The notes under the pieces: model-generated | What the model was told of the DNA's origin: nothing | Seen by the model: only the letters and a program-made list of their open reading frames with translations | Database searches by the model: none | In this document: positions 18,101 through 26,207 of the stretch, piece after piece | How the letters are laid out: each line of letters begins with the position of its first letter | Numbering within the stretch: position 1 is the stretch's first letter | Assembly (NCBI RefSeq): GCF_900090325.1 | Contig: NZ_FMHW01000002.1 | Coordinates: forward strand, 2,046,001-2,110,000 | DNA: 64,000 bases | Reading direction: 5' to 3' | Origin: Micromonospora pallida | GTDB lineage: Bacteria; Actinomycetota; Actinomycetes; Mycobacteriales; Micromonosporaceae | Translations under genes and position numbers: made by a program

Positions 18101-18268
18101 CCGTTCCTCGGCGGTGGCGGCGGTCAACACCCCCCGCACACCGGAGGCGATGACGTCACGGTGGTAGCCGGCCAGTCCGGTGAGGGCGACCGTCGCCACC
18201 AGGGTGGCCCCCGCCGCCGCCAGGAGCAGACCCGTCGCCCCGCGGGCCCGTCGAAGCGCCAGCCGCAT
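15086..18268 (-). CDS. FtsX-like ABC transporter permease (large)
   Basis: The 1060-residue membrane protein has an N-terminal helix (GATGLLLAAAGATLVATVAL), a large extracytoplasmic domain, a first FtsX TM block (SALVTPMLLLAVLGGYTLLL), a second extracytoplasmic domain and a C-terminal FtsX block (ASELAVLRALGATHRTVTRS, the typical LRALGA motif). It is the first gene of the four-gene ABC operon running to 10613 and is coupled to the next permease by a GTGA overlap. The two permeases probably form a heterodimer, matched by the two ATPases. The 128 bases upstream (18269-18396) hold no gene and presumably the operon promoter. Confidence 0.88.
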   Translation of the reverse strand: MRLALRRARGATGLLLAAAGATLVATVALTGLAGYHRDVIASGVRGVLTAATAEERSILVRGAAGRTPDALTQRDTALRAGAADALAGWPGTVEAAGYAAGRQLRGDVGAATADDDGVVYASVMFLDDLAAHADLTAGTWPTAGGAAVQATLAEPVAATLGVGVGDRIPVTDGFTGRVTELTVVGLWRPRAAGDPYWRLAPETATGLQAGTATYGPLTVHRDDFLRHFLANASAGWLITPDVDAATGTADLDRLAATAATARLPAAAGLGDSGTATTGLDDLVERIQRAALVGRSALVTPMLLLAVLGGYTLLLVAALLTEQRRAETALLRARGAARWQVAGLAGREAALVVAPAVLLAPPLATELLRHAGRLPALAEVSLRLQPRLDALTWGAALLVAAGCALAMLGPNLRRGDSYVADLAARSRPGRRGAVQRAGVDVVLVVVALLGWYQLRSYSSPLSGAGGDLAVDPLLAAAPTIGVLAGAVLALRILPPLTHLAQRYVDRTRATAAMLGMWQAGRRPHAGPVLLVALAVAVSALGWSLAGTTGRSLTDQADHRVGADLRLTETVGSPPDGRAGQLTGLPGVTDVLPVWRAPLSLGATGLPGELVAADAGVAARVVRLRPDLADGSPTRAFDRVAGERVDAPHTVLPAGARRLTGRFTGTVTATYATGAGVTAHAVFAEPGGGHRRVPLGVSAGGRPVDFTVDLPTGPARLAGFTVDTTGPAQMVVDWRLLDLRVDDYPVDLGGGGAWQTVDHSGTPRDGATATAAGGTLTARWVRDDDRRGWSGAPVHLAVTRPAAGPVPLLVTPQALAALRLDVGDHTRLFLGAAEVDVRVVGTVDAFPGDTTDATVFADLPSLRDRIFHDRGLTRDVQEWWLSVSADQHDQAVDAAGALTGLDVLDRQAVARDLAGDPFGVGARGALFAAALGAVLLATVGIAVDVSATARRRASELAVLRALGATHRTVTRSLVTEQAFLAGTGVLVGLAVGVAVAATTAPLVILTPSAQRPTPTPTLLIDWPPLLATAVGVLLLAVAATTVAAARLRGHSEAGHLRGGEDR

Positions 18269-18396
18269 GTGTGGTGTCCCCCGTGTCGCCGTGGCGGGAC
18301 GACCCGACGCCGTCCCATGTGCCGGTGGAGAGGGGCGAGGCGGACGGAAAGGTTGGCGCGGCGACCGGATCTTTCGATCACGGTCTGGTCACGGTG

Positions 18397-19110
18397 TCAG
18401 GGGCGGGGGCCGAGGTCACCGGCGCGGTGGTGCCGGCGACACAACACCTGGTAGCGCACCTGCGCGTCGGGCACGGTGTCCCCGATGACGACCTGCTCGC
18501 CCTCCCGGACGACCCGCCCCCCGACGACCCGGGCGTTGAGCAGCCCTTCCCGGCCGCACCAGCAGAGCACCTCCACCTGGATGCGGGCCACCTCGTCGGC
18601 CAGTTCGAACAGCCGCTGCGCGGCGGGGAAGAAACACGACCGGAAGTCGGTGGCCAGACCGAACGCGAACACGTCGACGTCGTCGTGGTCGACCAGTTCG
18701 GCCATCTGCTCGACGTGGGCGACGCTGTAGAAGGACGCCTCGTCGCAGATCAGGTAGTCGACGCGTTCCCCTTCCGCCCACCGGCCGCGCACCAGGGCCC
18801 GCAGGTCCAGGTCGTCGGTGACCTCGATGGCGTCGTGGGCCAGTCCGATGCGGGTGGTGACCCGGGGCCCCAGCGACCGGTCGATGCGGGTGGTGACCAG
18901 CCCGCGCCGACCCTGCCGGGCGTGGTTGTAGTTCATCTGCAGGGCCATGGTGGACTTACCGCAGTCCATCGGCCCCCAGAAGAACTTCAGCGCTGCGGCG
19001 TGCAGCGGACGCCCGTCGGCTCCCCGCGCGGCGGCGCAGACGGGCGTGTCCAGCTCACCCGGCAACGGCCGGGCCAGGCAGGTCGGGGCGGCGAGGTCGG
19101 CGTCGGTCAC
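18397..19110 (-). CDS. tdk: Thymidine kinase
   Basis: This 237-residue type II thymidine kinase phosphorylates thymidine in the salvage pathway. It has Walker A WGPMDCGKST, VDYLICDEASF (Walker B with the catalytic Glu-Ala-Ser-Phe segment), FGLATDFR, the lasso region and zinc-ligand cysteines (LCWCGREG, then LCRRHH near the C-terminus). The N-terminal 35-40 residues before LKFFWGPMD are not conserved in the family. A start farther in is possible, but ATG 19110 is the only clear ATG before the P-loop. It is a single gene, separated by 43 bases from the MFS gene and 128 from the ABC operon. Confidence 0.9.
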   Translation of the reverse strand: MTDADLAAPTCLARPLPGELDTPVCAAARGADGRPLHAAALKFFWGPMDCGKSTMALQMNYNHARQGRRGLVTTRIDRSLGPRVTTRIGLAHDAIEVTDDLDLRALVRGRWAEGERVDYLICDEASFYSVAHVEQMAELVDHDDVDVFAFGLATDFRSCFFPAAQRLFELADEVARIQVEVLCWCGREGLLNARVVGGRVVREGEQVVIGDTVPDAQVRYQVLCRRHHRAGDLGPRP

Positions 19111-19152
19111 GGTCGGGCAGCCTATCTGATCGACCGTGACCGATCCGGCTGG

Positions 19153-20538
19153 TCAGAGGACGCGCGGCGGGACGTTACCGGCGGCGATGATGGCCCGCCG
19201 CACCGGCACGGCCGCCAGCAGCAGGAACCCGACCACGAAGAAGATCAGCAGGGACACCAGACCGACCCGGTAGGAGTTGGTCAACTGGAACACCAGCCCG
19301 AACGCCAACGGGCCGAGCCAACTGGTGCCCTTGTCGCTGATCTCGTAGAAGCCGTAGTACTCGCCTTCCCGGCCGGCGGGGATCAACTGGCTGAACAGCG
19401 ACCGGCTCAACGCCTGACTACCACCCAACACCAGACCGATACCGGCGCCGAGCACCATGAACGGCAGTGGCGCCTCGGCCGGCAGCCGGAACGCGGCGAG
19501 GATCACCGCCGTCCACAGCACCAGCGACAGCAGCACCGTCTTCCACGCGCCGATCCGCCGGGCGAGCGCACCGAGCAGCAGCGCCCCACCGAAGGCGAGG
19601 AACTGCACCAGCAGGATCGTCACGATCAGCGTGGTCTGGTCCAGCCGCAGCTCCTCGGTGCCGTACTGGCTGGCCAGGGCGATCACCGTCTGGATGCCGT
19701 CGTTGTAGACCAGGAACGCCAGCAGGAAGAACAACGTCAGCGGGTACGCCTTGACCTCCCGCAGGGTCCGCCCCAACTGCCGGAACCCGGCGACCAGCAC
19801 GTTGCCGCCGCCGACCGGCACCTCCACCGGCGGGTGCTCCCGCAGCCAACGCAGCGGCACCAGGGTGAACAACGCCCACCACAGCCCGGCCGACACGATC
19901 GACCAGCGGGCCAGGTCCAGGGTGCGCTGGGCGGTGCCGTCGCCGAACGAGTTCACCACGACCAGGTTGACCGCCAGCAGCAGTCCGCCACCGAGGTAGC
20001 CCAGCGCCCAGCCCCGGCTGGAGATCGCGTCGCGGTCGTCCGGGCCACCCAGCTGCGGCAGGAACGAGTTGTACACCACCACACCCGCGCCGAAGGCGAT
20101 GTTGGCGACCACGAACAGCGCCCCACCGAGCAGGTAGCGGTCCCCGGTGACGAAGAGCATCGCGGTGGTCGCCCCGGCGCCGAGGAACGCGAACGCGGCC
20201 AGCAGCGGCTTCTTGTGCCGGGACCGGTCGGCGACCGCGCCGGTCACCGGCAGCACGAACACCGTCAGGAACACCGACAGCGACACCAGGTACGGGAAGT
20301 ACGACCCGGCGGCGACCTTGACGCCCAGCGGGTACACGTACCCGGAGCAGGTGTCCGCGCCCAGCTCGCAGCCGGCGGCCATTTCGGTGACGCTGGTCAG
20401 GAACGGCCCCAGGAACACGGTGATGACCGTGGTGGAGAACGCCGACATCGCCCAGTCGTAGAAGTACCAGCCGGTGCGTTCACGTCGGCTGCTCGACGGT
20501 GGGGTCCGTTCCGCCGGGGTGGTCAGGGTCTCGGCCAT
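19153..20538 (-). CDS. MFS transporter of the UMF1 / Atg22-like family
   Basis: This is a 461-residue integral membrane protein with about 12 hydrophobic segments. The N-terminal GWYFYDWAMSAFSTTVITVF (family WxxYDWAnSaf) and GAVADRSRHKKPLL, the family's loop 2-3 motif, mark the UMF1/Atg22 group. A Cys pair (GCELGADTC) lies in the first outside loop. Substrates of bacterial members are not settled. It follows the phosphodiesterase gene by 15 bases on the same strand and is probably co-transcribed with it, which hints at export of a phospholipid-breakdown product; that is inference. Confidence 0.85.
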   Translation of the reverse strand: MAETLTTPAERTPPSSSRRERTGWYFYDWAMSAFSTTVITVFLGPFLTSVTEMAAGCELGADTCSGYVYPLGVKVAAGSYFPYLVSLSVFLTVFVLPVTGAVADRSRHKKPLLAAFAFLGAGATTAMLFVTGDRYLLGGALFVVANIAFGAGVVVYNSFLPQLGGPDDRDAISSRGWALGYLGGGLLLAVNLVVVNSFGDGTAQRTLDLARWSIVSAGLWWALFTLVPLRWLREHPPVEVPVGGGNVLVAGFRQLGRTLREVKAYPLTLFFLLAFLVYNDGIQTVIALASQYGTEELRLDQTTLIVTILLVQFLAFGGALLLGALARRIGAWKTVLLSLVLWTAVILAAFRLPAEAPLPFMVLGAGIGLVLGGSQALSRSLFSQLIPAGREGEYYGFYEISDKGTSWLGPLAFGLVFQLTNSYRVGLVSLLIFFVVGFLLLAAVPVRRAIIAAGNVPPRVL

Positions 20539-20553
20539 CGTTTCCTCGAATGG

Positions 20554-21315
20554 TCAGGCGGCCCAGTGGCCGCGGCTGCGGTAGACGTCGCGCAGCACGC
20601 CGACGTGATCGGTCATGATGCCATCCACACCCAGGTCGAGTAACTCGTGCATCTCGGCAGGTTCGTCGATCGTCCAGACGTGCACGTGCAACCCGAGTCG
20701 GTGGGCGTAGCGCAGCAGCCGCCGGTCGACCACCGGCATCCGCCCGTACCGGACCGGGACCTGCGCGGCGACCACCGACGGCGGCAGCCGCAGCCGCTGC
20801 CCGGTCAGCGACGCCCACCGCAGCCGCGCCACCCCGCGCATGCCCAGCGAGGTGGCGACCTTAGGACCCGCGAGGACCCGCAGCCGGGCCAGCCGGGTGT
20901 CGCTGAACGAGGCGAGCAGCACCCGGTCGGTGGCCCCGACGCGTTCCACCGTCGCCACGGTCGGATCCACCGCGCCGTCGGCCTTCACGTCGACGTTGAA
21001 CCGGATCTCCGGCCAGGCGGCGAGGACCTCGTCGAGGCGCGGCACCACCGCCGACCCGCCGACGCGGACGGTGGCCAGGTCGGCGAAACGCAGCGCGGCG
21101 ATCCGTCCCCGTTCGCCGGTCAGCCGGTCGAGGGTCGCGTCGTGGAAGACCACCGCCACACCGTCGGCGGTGGCGTGCACGTCGGTCTCGACGTACCGGT
21201 AGCCGAGGTCGACGGCCCGGGCGAACGCCGCGGCGGTGTTCTCGTCGCCCTGCGCGGCGCCGCCCCGGTGCGCGAACGCCAGCGGGCCGGGCGCGTCGAG
21301 GTAGGGGTGGGACAC
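20554..21315 (-). CDS. Glycerophosphodiester phosphodiesterase
   Basis: The 253-residue GDPD-family TIM-barrel enzyme hydrolyses glycerophosphodiesters to glycerol-3-phosphate and an alcohol. The catalytic pieces are FAHRGG with ENTAAAF (first His and Glu), YVETDVHATADG (Glu and Asp metal ligands) and VVFHDATLDRLT (second His). Near the end VHVWTIDEP matches the conserved V-x-x-W-T-x-(N/D). No signal peptide is visible, so it is probably cytoplasmic. It is likely the first gene of a two-gene unit with the MFS protein. Confidence 0.9.
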   Translation of the reverse strand: MSHPYLDAPGPLAFAHRGGAAQGDENTAAAFARAVDLGYRYVETDVHATADGVAVVFHDATLDRLTGERGRIAALRFADLATVRVGGSAVVPRLDEVLAAWPEIRFNVDVKADGAVDPTVATVERVGATDRVLLASFSDTRLARLRVLAGPKVATSLGMRGVARLRWASLTGQRLRLPPSVVAAQVPVRYGRMPVVDRRLLRYAHRLGLHVHVWTIDEPAEMHELLDLGVDGIMTDHVGVLRDVYRSRGHWAA

Positions 21316-21406
21316 GCGGGCAGTATGCCCGCCGTCGATGACCGCCGGGTGACCGGCCGGCGGTCACTGCCTGACATCGGACACCACCGTGACGACCTGC
21401 CCCGGC

Positions 21407-22516
21407 TTACGGGTTCGCGGCGAGGAACAGGTAGGCCGCGCACAGCGACAGGTGCACCCAGGCCTGTAGCAGCGTCGCCCGGCCGGGCATCACGGTGAGG
21501 ATCCCCACCGCGGCGGTCAGGCCGAGCAGCACGATCTGCGTCGCCCCGAGCCCCAGTTCCAGCGGCCCGTCCAACCACAGCGACCCGACCGCGATCGCCG
21601 GGATGGTCAGCCCGATGCTGGCCATCGCCGACCCGAGAGCCAGGTTGAGGCTGATCTGGGTACGGTCACGGCGGGCGTTACGGGCCGCGGCGAGGGTCTC
21701 CGGCAGCAGCACCAGCAGTGCGATGACCACGCCGACGACCGGCCGGGGCAGCCCCGCGTCGGCGACCACCGCCTCGATGGTCGGCGACTCGACCTTCGCC
21801 AGCCCCACCACCGCGACCAGCGCGACGATCAGCAACGCGAAGCTGGTCAGGGCGGTCCGCACCGACGGCACCGGGGCGTGCTCGTCCTCCCCGACAGTCG
21901 GCCGCGTGTCGCGCTCGGGCGGCAGGAAGTAGTCGCGGTGCCGCACGTTCTGCACGAACACGAACGTCGCGTACAGGAGCAGGGAGGCCGCCGCCGCGAA
22001 CGCCAACTGCGGCCCGGTGAACACCGGACCGGGCGTACCGGTGGTGAACGTCGGCAGCACCAGACTCAGCGTGGCCAGGGTGAGCACCGTCGCCAACGCC
22101 GCGCCGGTGCCCTCCGGGTTGAACACCACCACCCGGCGCCGCACGGTGGTCAGCAGCAACGACAGGCCGACGATCCCGTTGCAGGTGAGCATCACGGCGG
22201 CGAAGACGGTGTCCCGGGCCAGGGTGGCGGTGTCCGGGCCACCGGACACCATCAACGTGATGATCAGACCGACCTCGATCACGGTCACCGCGACAGCCAG
22301 GATCAGCGACCCGAACGGCTCCCCGACCCGATGGGCGACGACCTCGGCGTGGTGCACCGCCGCCAGCACCGCGCCGGCCAGCAGCACCACCACGACGACC
22401 TCCACCACGGGCGGCAGCGCACGCCCCCACACCGCGGCCAGGGTCAGCACGGCCAGCAGCGGCACCACCGTCGCCGGCGCGGGGACCGGGAAACGGGTCG
22501 CCGTCGGTGCGCGCAT
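21407..22516 (-). CDS. Cation/proton exchanger (ChaA / CaCA superfamily)
   Basis: This 369-residue membrane protein has two inverted-repeat exchanger halves. The first has GEPFGSLILAVAVTVIEVGL, with the acidic residues of the alpha-1 region. The second has LLPETLAAARNARRDRTQIS then LNLALGSAMASIGLTIPA, the alpha-2 region. This pattern belongs to ChaA-type Ca2+ or Na+/H+ antiporters. ATG 22516 begins a plausible short tail before the first helix; longer in-frame starts encode Arg/Pro-rich non-membrane sequence. It acts in the cytoplasmic membrane for cation or alkali tolerance. The ion is not predictable. Confidence 0.85.
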   Translation of the reverse strand: MRAPTATRFPVPAPATVVPLLAVLTLAAVWGRALPPVVEVVVVVLLAGAVLAAVHHAEVVAHRVGEPFGSLILAVAVTVIEVGLIITLMVSGGPDTATLARDTVFAAVMLTCNGIVGLSLLLTTVRRRVVVFNPEGTGAALATVLTLATLSLVLPTFTTGTPGPVFTGPQLAFAAAASLLLYATFVFVQNVRHRDYFLPPERDTRPTVGEDEHAPVPSVRTALTSFALLIVALVAVVGLAKVESPTIEAVVADAGLPRPVVGVVIALLVLLPETLAAARNARRDRTQISLNLALGSAMASIGLTIPAIAVGSLWLDGPLELGLGATQIVLLGLTAAVGILTVMPGRATLLQAWVHLSLCAAYLFLAANP

Positions 22517-22672
22517 CGCGTCCCTCCACGGTCTCGTCGGGGGTCGGCGCCGCCGGCAGCTCACCGTCGTCCGGTGGGCAGGACGCGACCTGGACGGCGG
22601 GGCGACCACCCCGATCATGATCGTACCGGCGAAGGGCAGGTCAGCCGGCCTGCCGGCGCGACTGTCCCCGAT

Positions 22673-23449
22673 TCAGGGACGCGCCGGACGCCGCTGGTGC
22701 ACCCGACTGGTGTCCACCGGCCGGCTGGAGTCGACGTGCCGGGGCCGGCCGGGCTCGTCGAGCCGCAGCGGCACCAGGACGTCGGTGACCGCGTCGATGA
22801 TCCGGTCGGTGGCCCGCCGGGCCGCGCCGCCCGCCGCCGGGTCGACGTCGGCCAGGTCCACCGGCGCGCCGAAGCGCACCCGTACCACCGGCCGCCGCCA
22901 CAGCGACCGCCACACGGCCGGCAGCAGGCCCTTCGGCGCCCGGTACGGCAGTACCTCGTGCGACCCCCACTGGGCGACCGGCACCACTGTCGCGCCGCAG
23001 GCGAAGGCCAGCCGAGCGGTGCCGGTCTTGCCGCGTTCCGGCCACATGTCGGGGTCCAGCCCGATACGCCCCTCCGGGTATACCAGCACCACCGATCCGG
23101 CGGCGACCGCGTCGGCGGCGTCGTGCAGCGCCTGCCCCACGGCGGCGGTGCCCCGGTCCACTCGGATGTGCCCGGCGTGCCGCATCGCCGCGCCCACCAC
23201 CGGCGCCCGGAACAGCCCGCCGGTGGCCATGAACCGAGGAGCCACGCCCCGGACCTGGCAGGCGGCGGCCAGCACGATCGGGTCGAACGGGCTGATGTGG
23301 TTGGCGGCCAGGATCATCGGCCCGGCGCGCAGCCGGTCGGGCACGTCGCCGCTGACCTCCAGGCGGGCCAGGGCGCCGACCACGAGACGGGCAACCAGTT
23401 GCGCGGCGCGCCACAGCCGGGGCGACCGCCAGGGGGAGTGCGTATCCAT
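22673..23449 (-). CDS. 1-acyl-sn-glycerol-3-phosphate acyltransferase family protein (PlsC-like)
   Basis: The 258-residue acyltransferase has block I NHISPFDP (the His-x4-Asp catalytic pair), block II near GGLFRAPVVG, block III VYPEGRIG and block IV region GATVVPVAQWG. It would acylate lysophosphatidate or a related lipid at the membrane. ATG 23449 (MDTHSPW...) is preferred because the 43 codons upstream look non-coding and run toward the cyd promoter. The C-terminal 30 residues are Arg/Pro-rich and variable. It is divergent from cydA; the 183-base gap holds the tandem dyads. Confidence 0.85.
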   Translation of the reverse strand: MDTHSPWRSPRLWRAAQLVARLVVGALARLEVSGDVPDRLRAGPMILAANHISPFDPIVLAAACQVRGVAPRFMATGGLFRAPVVGAAMRHAGHIRVDRGTAAVGQALHDAADAVAAGSVVLVYPEGRIGLDPDMWPERGKTGTARLAFACGATVVPVAQWGSHEVLPYRAPKGLLPAVWRSLWRRPVVRVRFGAPVDLADVDPAAGGAARRATDRIIDAVTDVLVPLRLDEPGRPRHVDSSRPVDTSRVHQRRPARP

Positions 23450-23576
23450 CAGCGGTCGATCGTCGCACGCGCGAGCCGGCCCGTGGGGGACAGGGGAGAG
23501 GTGAGGGCCCGACCGGCCGGGGTGAGCAGGGTCATTGACTCCGGAAGAAAACAGGACGACGGACTCCGCCACCACC

Positions 23577-23614
23577 ACTACGACAGGCGGTAGTATTTAC
23601 TACGTCTCGTAGTA
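23577..23614. promoter_or_regulatory. Tandem dyad operators upstream of cydAB
   Basis: There are two adjacent symmetric sites. The first is looser: ACTACG at 23577-23582 paired with GGTAGT at 23589-23594. The second is perfect: TACTACG-TCT-CGTAGTA at 23598-23614. The half-site TACTAC/GTAGTA is the kind bound by BlaI/MecI-family repressors. The site starts 56 bases before the cydA GTG and ends 18 bases before it, where a repressor would block transcription. No such regulator gene lies in this window. The symmetry is seen; the regulator is inferred. Confidence 0.6.
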
Positions 23615-23632
23615 CAACCTGGGGGGTTCCTG

Positions 23633-25045
23633 GTGGACGCGTTGGACGTCGCCCGCTGGCAGTTCGGTGTCACCACCGTCTACCACTTTCTCTTCGTACC
23701 ACTCACCATCGGCCTGTCCGTCCTCGTCGCCGTCCTCCAAACCATGTGGCACCGCACCGGCGACCAGCGCTACCTCAAACTCACCAAGTTCTACGGCAAG
23801 CTCTTCCTCATCAACTTCGCCATGGGGATCGTCACCGGCATCGTCCAGGAATTCCAGTTCGGCATGAACTGGAGCGACTACTCCCGCTTCGTCGGCGACA
23901 TCTTCGGCGCACCCCTGGCCATCGAAGCCCTTGTCGCCTTCTTCCTCGAATCCACCTTCCTCGGACTGTGGATCTTCGGCTGGGACCGCCTCCCCAAACG
24001 CATCCACCTCGCCACCATCTGGGCCGCCGCCCTCGGCTCCACCTTCAGCGCCTACTTCATCCTCGCCGCCAACTCCTGGATGCAGAACCCCGTCGGCTAC
24101 CGCGTCAACCCCGACACCGGACGGGCCGAACTCACCGACTTCCCCGCCGTCCTCACCAACAAGGTCGCCCTCGTCACCTTCCCCCACACCATCGCCGGCT
24201 GTTTCCTCGTCGCCGGCAGCCTCATCGTCACCGTCGCCCTCTGGCACCTCATCCGCCGCCCCGACACCGACGACACCCCCACCTACCGCTTCGCCGCCCG
24301 CTTCGGCGCCTGGATCACCCTCGCCGCCACCGCCGGCGTCCTGCTCACCGGCGACCTCCAGGGCAAAATCATGACCGAGGTCCAACCCATGAAAATGGCC
24401 GCCGCCGAAGGCCTCTACACCACCGAAAGCCCCGCCGCCTTCAGCGTCCTCACCGTCGGCAGCCTCGACGGCACCCGCGAGATCTACGCCCTGAAGATCC
24501 CCTACCTGCTCAGCTTCCTCGGCACCGGCGACCCCCACGGCACCGTCCAGGGCATCAACGACCTCCAGGCCCAGTACACCGCCCAGTACGGCCCCGGCAG
24601 CTACACCCCGATCATCCCGGTCACCTACTGGAGCTTCCGCATGATGATCGGCTTCGGACTCGCCGCTGCCGCCATCGCCCTCTGGGTCCTCTGGGCCCAC
24701 CGCAAAGGCCGCACCCCCACCGGCAGATGGCTCCTGCGCGCCGGCCTCGTCATGCCCCTGCTGCCCCTGGCCGCCAACAGCTTCGGCTGGATCTTCACCG
24801 AGATGGGCCGGCAACCCTGGATCGTCTTCGGCGAAATGCTCACCCGCGACGGCGTCTCCCGCAGCGTCAGCCTCACCGAAGTCCTCACCAGCTTCACCGC
24901 CTTCACCCTCGTCTACGCCACCCTCGCCGTCATCGAGGTCCGCCTGCTCATCCGCTACGCCCGCAACGGCCTCCCCGACGTCACCGAGACCCCCGCACCC
25001 GACGACACCGACGACGCCGACCGCCCCCTCGCCTTCGCCTACTGA
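23633..25045 (+). CDS. cydA: Cytochrome bd ubiquinol/menaquinol oxidase subunit I
   Basis: The 470-residue membrane subunit of the bd terminal oxidase reduces O2 to water with quinol and carries hemes b558, b595 and d. The N-terminus has LDVARWQFGVTTVYHFLFVP with the early heme-ligand His, then MGIVTGIVQEFQFGMNW, WIFGWDRLPK, a Gln/Lys-rich quinol loop, and GWIFTEMGRQPW before the late helices. Length and about nine TM helices fit the short Q-loop type typical of Gram-positives. GTG at 23633 follows GGGGGG. cydB begins 15 bases after the stop. The cydDC assembly ABC genes are not in this window. Confidence 0.95.
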   Translation: MDALDVARWQFGVTTVYHFLFVPLTIGLSVLVAVLQTMWHRTGDQRYLKLTKFYGKLFLINFAMGIVTGIVQEFQFGMNWSDYSRFVGDIFGAPLAIEALVAFFLESTFLGLWIFGWDRLPKRIHLATIWAAALGSTFSAYFILAANSWMQNPVGYRVNPDTGRAELTDFPAVLTNKVALVTFPHTIAGCFLVAGSLIVTVALWHLIRRPDTDDTPTYRFAARFGAWITLAATAGVLLTGDLQGKIMTEVQPMKMAAAEGLYTTESPAAFSVLTVGSLDGTREIYALKIPYLLSFLGTGDPHGTVQGINDLQAQYTAQYGPGSYTPIIPVTYWSFRMMIGFGLAAAAIALWVLWAHRKGRTPTGRWLLRAGLVMPLLPLAANSFGWIFTEMGRQPWIVFGEMLTRDGVSRSVSLTEVLTSFTAFTLVYATLAVIEVRLLIRYARNGLPDVTETPAPDDTDDADRPLAFAY

Positions 25046-25060
25046 CCCCGGAGCCCCACC

Positions 25061-26059
25061 GTGGACCTCACCACCGTCTGGTACCTCCTCATCGCCGTCC
25101 TCTTCACCGGCTACTTCATCCTCGAAGGCTTCGACTTCGGCGTCGGCGCACTCCTACCCGTCCTCGCCCGCGACGACCGCGAACGCCGCGTCATGATCAA
25201 CACCATCGGGCCCGTCTGGGACGGCAACGAGGTCTGGCTCATCACCGCCGGCGGCGCCATGTTCGCCGCCTTCCCCGAGTGGTACGCCACCCTCTTCTCC
25301 GGCTTCTACCTACCCCTCCTACTCATCCTCCTCGCCCTCATCGCCCGCGGCGTCGCCTTCGAATACCGCCACAAGCGCCCCGAAGCCACCTGGAAACGCC
25401 GCTGGGACACCGCCATCACCCTCGGCAGCATCACCCCCGCCTTCCTCTGGGGCGTCGCCTTCGCCAACATCCTCCGCGGCGTCCCCCTCACCGCCGACCA
25501 CGAATACGCCGGCGGCCTCACCAACCTCCTCAACCCCTACGCCCTGCTCGGCGGCCTCACCACCACCGCCCTGTTCCTCACCCACGGCGCCGTCTTCACC
25601 GCCCTCAAGACCACCGGCGACATCCGCCACCGCGCCCGCACCCTCGCCACCCGCCTCGGCCTCACCGCCGCCGTCCTCACCGTGGCCTTCCTGACCTGGA
25701 CCCTCACCATCCGCCACACCACCGCCGCCGTCATCCTCGCCACCGCCGCCGGCGCCGCCCTGCTCGCCGGCCTCACCGCCACCCACCACCGCCGCGAAGG
25801 CTGGGCCTTCACCGGCACCGCCACCGCCATCGCTCTCACCGTCGCCACCCTCTTCACCGCCCTCTTCCCGAACCTCCTGCCCTCCACCGGCGACCCCGCC
25901 GGCACCCTCACCGCCACCAACGCCGCCAGCACCCCCTACACCCTGGAGATCATGACCTGGGTGGCCGCCGTCTTCACCCCCGTCGTCCTGGCCTACCAGG
26001 GCTGGACCTACTGGGTCTTCCGCCGACGCATCGGCGTCACCCACATCCCCACCCACTGA
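25061..26059 (+). CDS. cydB: Cytochrome bd oxidase subunit II
   Basis: This 332-residue subunit partners CydA in the cytoplasmic membrane. Its N-terminus TVWYLLIAVLFTGYFILEGF followed by DFGVGALLP is the family hallmark. IGPVWDGNEVWLI and FRGVAFEYRHK-like segments (ARGVAFEYRHK here) follow, with eight or so TM helices. GTG 25061 is preceded by GGAG at 25050-25053. It is co-transcribed with cydA. Both genes use C-ending codons strongly, as in the rest of the window, so recent transfer is not indicated. Confidence 0.95.
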   Translation: MDLTTVWYLLIAVLFTGYFILEGFDFGVGALLPVLARDDRERRVMINTIGPVWDGNEVWLITAGGAMFAAFPEWYATLFSGFYLPLLLILLALIARGVAFEYRHKRPEATWKRRWDTAITLGSITPAFLWGVAFANILRGVPLTADHEYAGGLTNLLNPYALLGGLTTTALFLTHGAVFTALKTTGDIRHRARTLATRLGLTAAVLTVAFLTWTLTIRHTTAAVILATAAGAALLAGLTATHHRREGWAFTGTATAIALTVATLFTALFPNLLPSTGDPAGTLTATNAASTPYTLEIMTWVAAVFTPVVLAYQGWTYWVFRRRIGVTHIPTH

Positions 26060-26166
26060 CCACCGGACGCCCCGCCCCGCACGGCGAGGCAGGTCGCGAG
26101 GACGCCGCTGGCACATCCGTAGCTCGGTGAGGGCCGGTTGGTCAGATCGGCCGGGCTACGGGCGCT

Positions 26167-26202
26167 GGGCCTGCCCGGTCGGCCACGGCCCGACCCAGGC
26201 CC
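26167..26202. terminator. Possible bidirectional terminator between cydB and the GNAT gene
   Basis: GGGCCTG...CGGTCGG and CCGACC...AGGCCC form an imperfect stem around CACGGC. It sits about 108 bases after cydB and 6 bases beyond the convergent acetyltransferase stop. There is no T tract, as is common in actinomycetes. Confidence 0.35.
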
Positions 26203-26207
26203 ACCGC

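Noticed and set aside
18271..20643. Very long plus-strand frame antisense to tdk and the MFS gene
   Set aside because: It is an Arg/Gln/His-rich shadow frame produced by high G+C third positions; the opposite strand has clear conserved proteins.
22635..22654. GGCAGG/CCTGCC hairpin after the acyltransferase gene
   Set aside because: Only six base pairs, expected often in DNA of this composition.
23746..26130. Long Arg/His/Pro frame overlapping cydAB
   Set aside because: It lies in a shifted frame of two well-recognised genes and has no domain.
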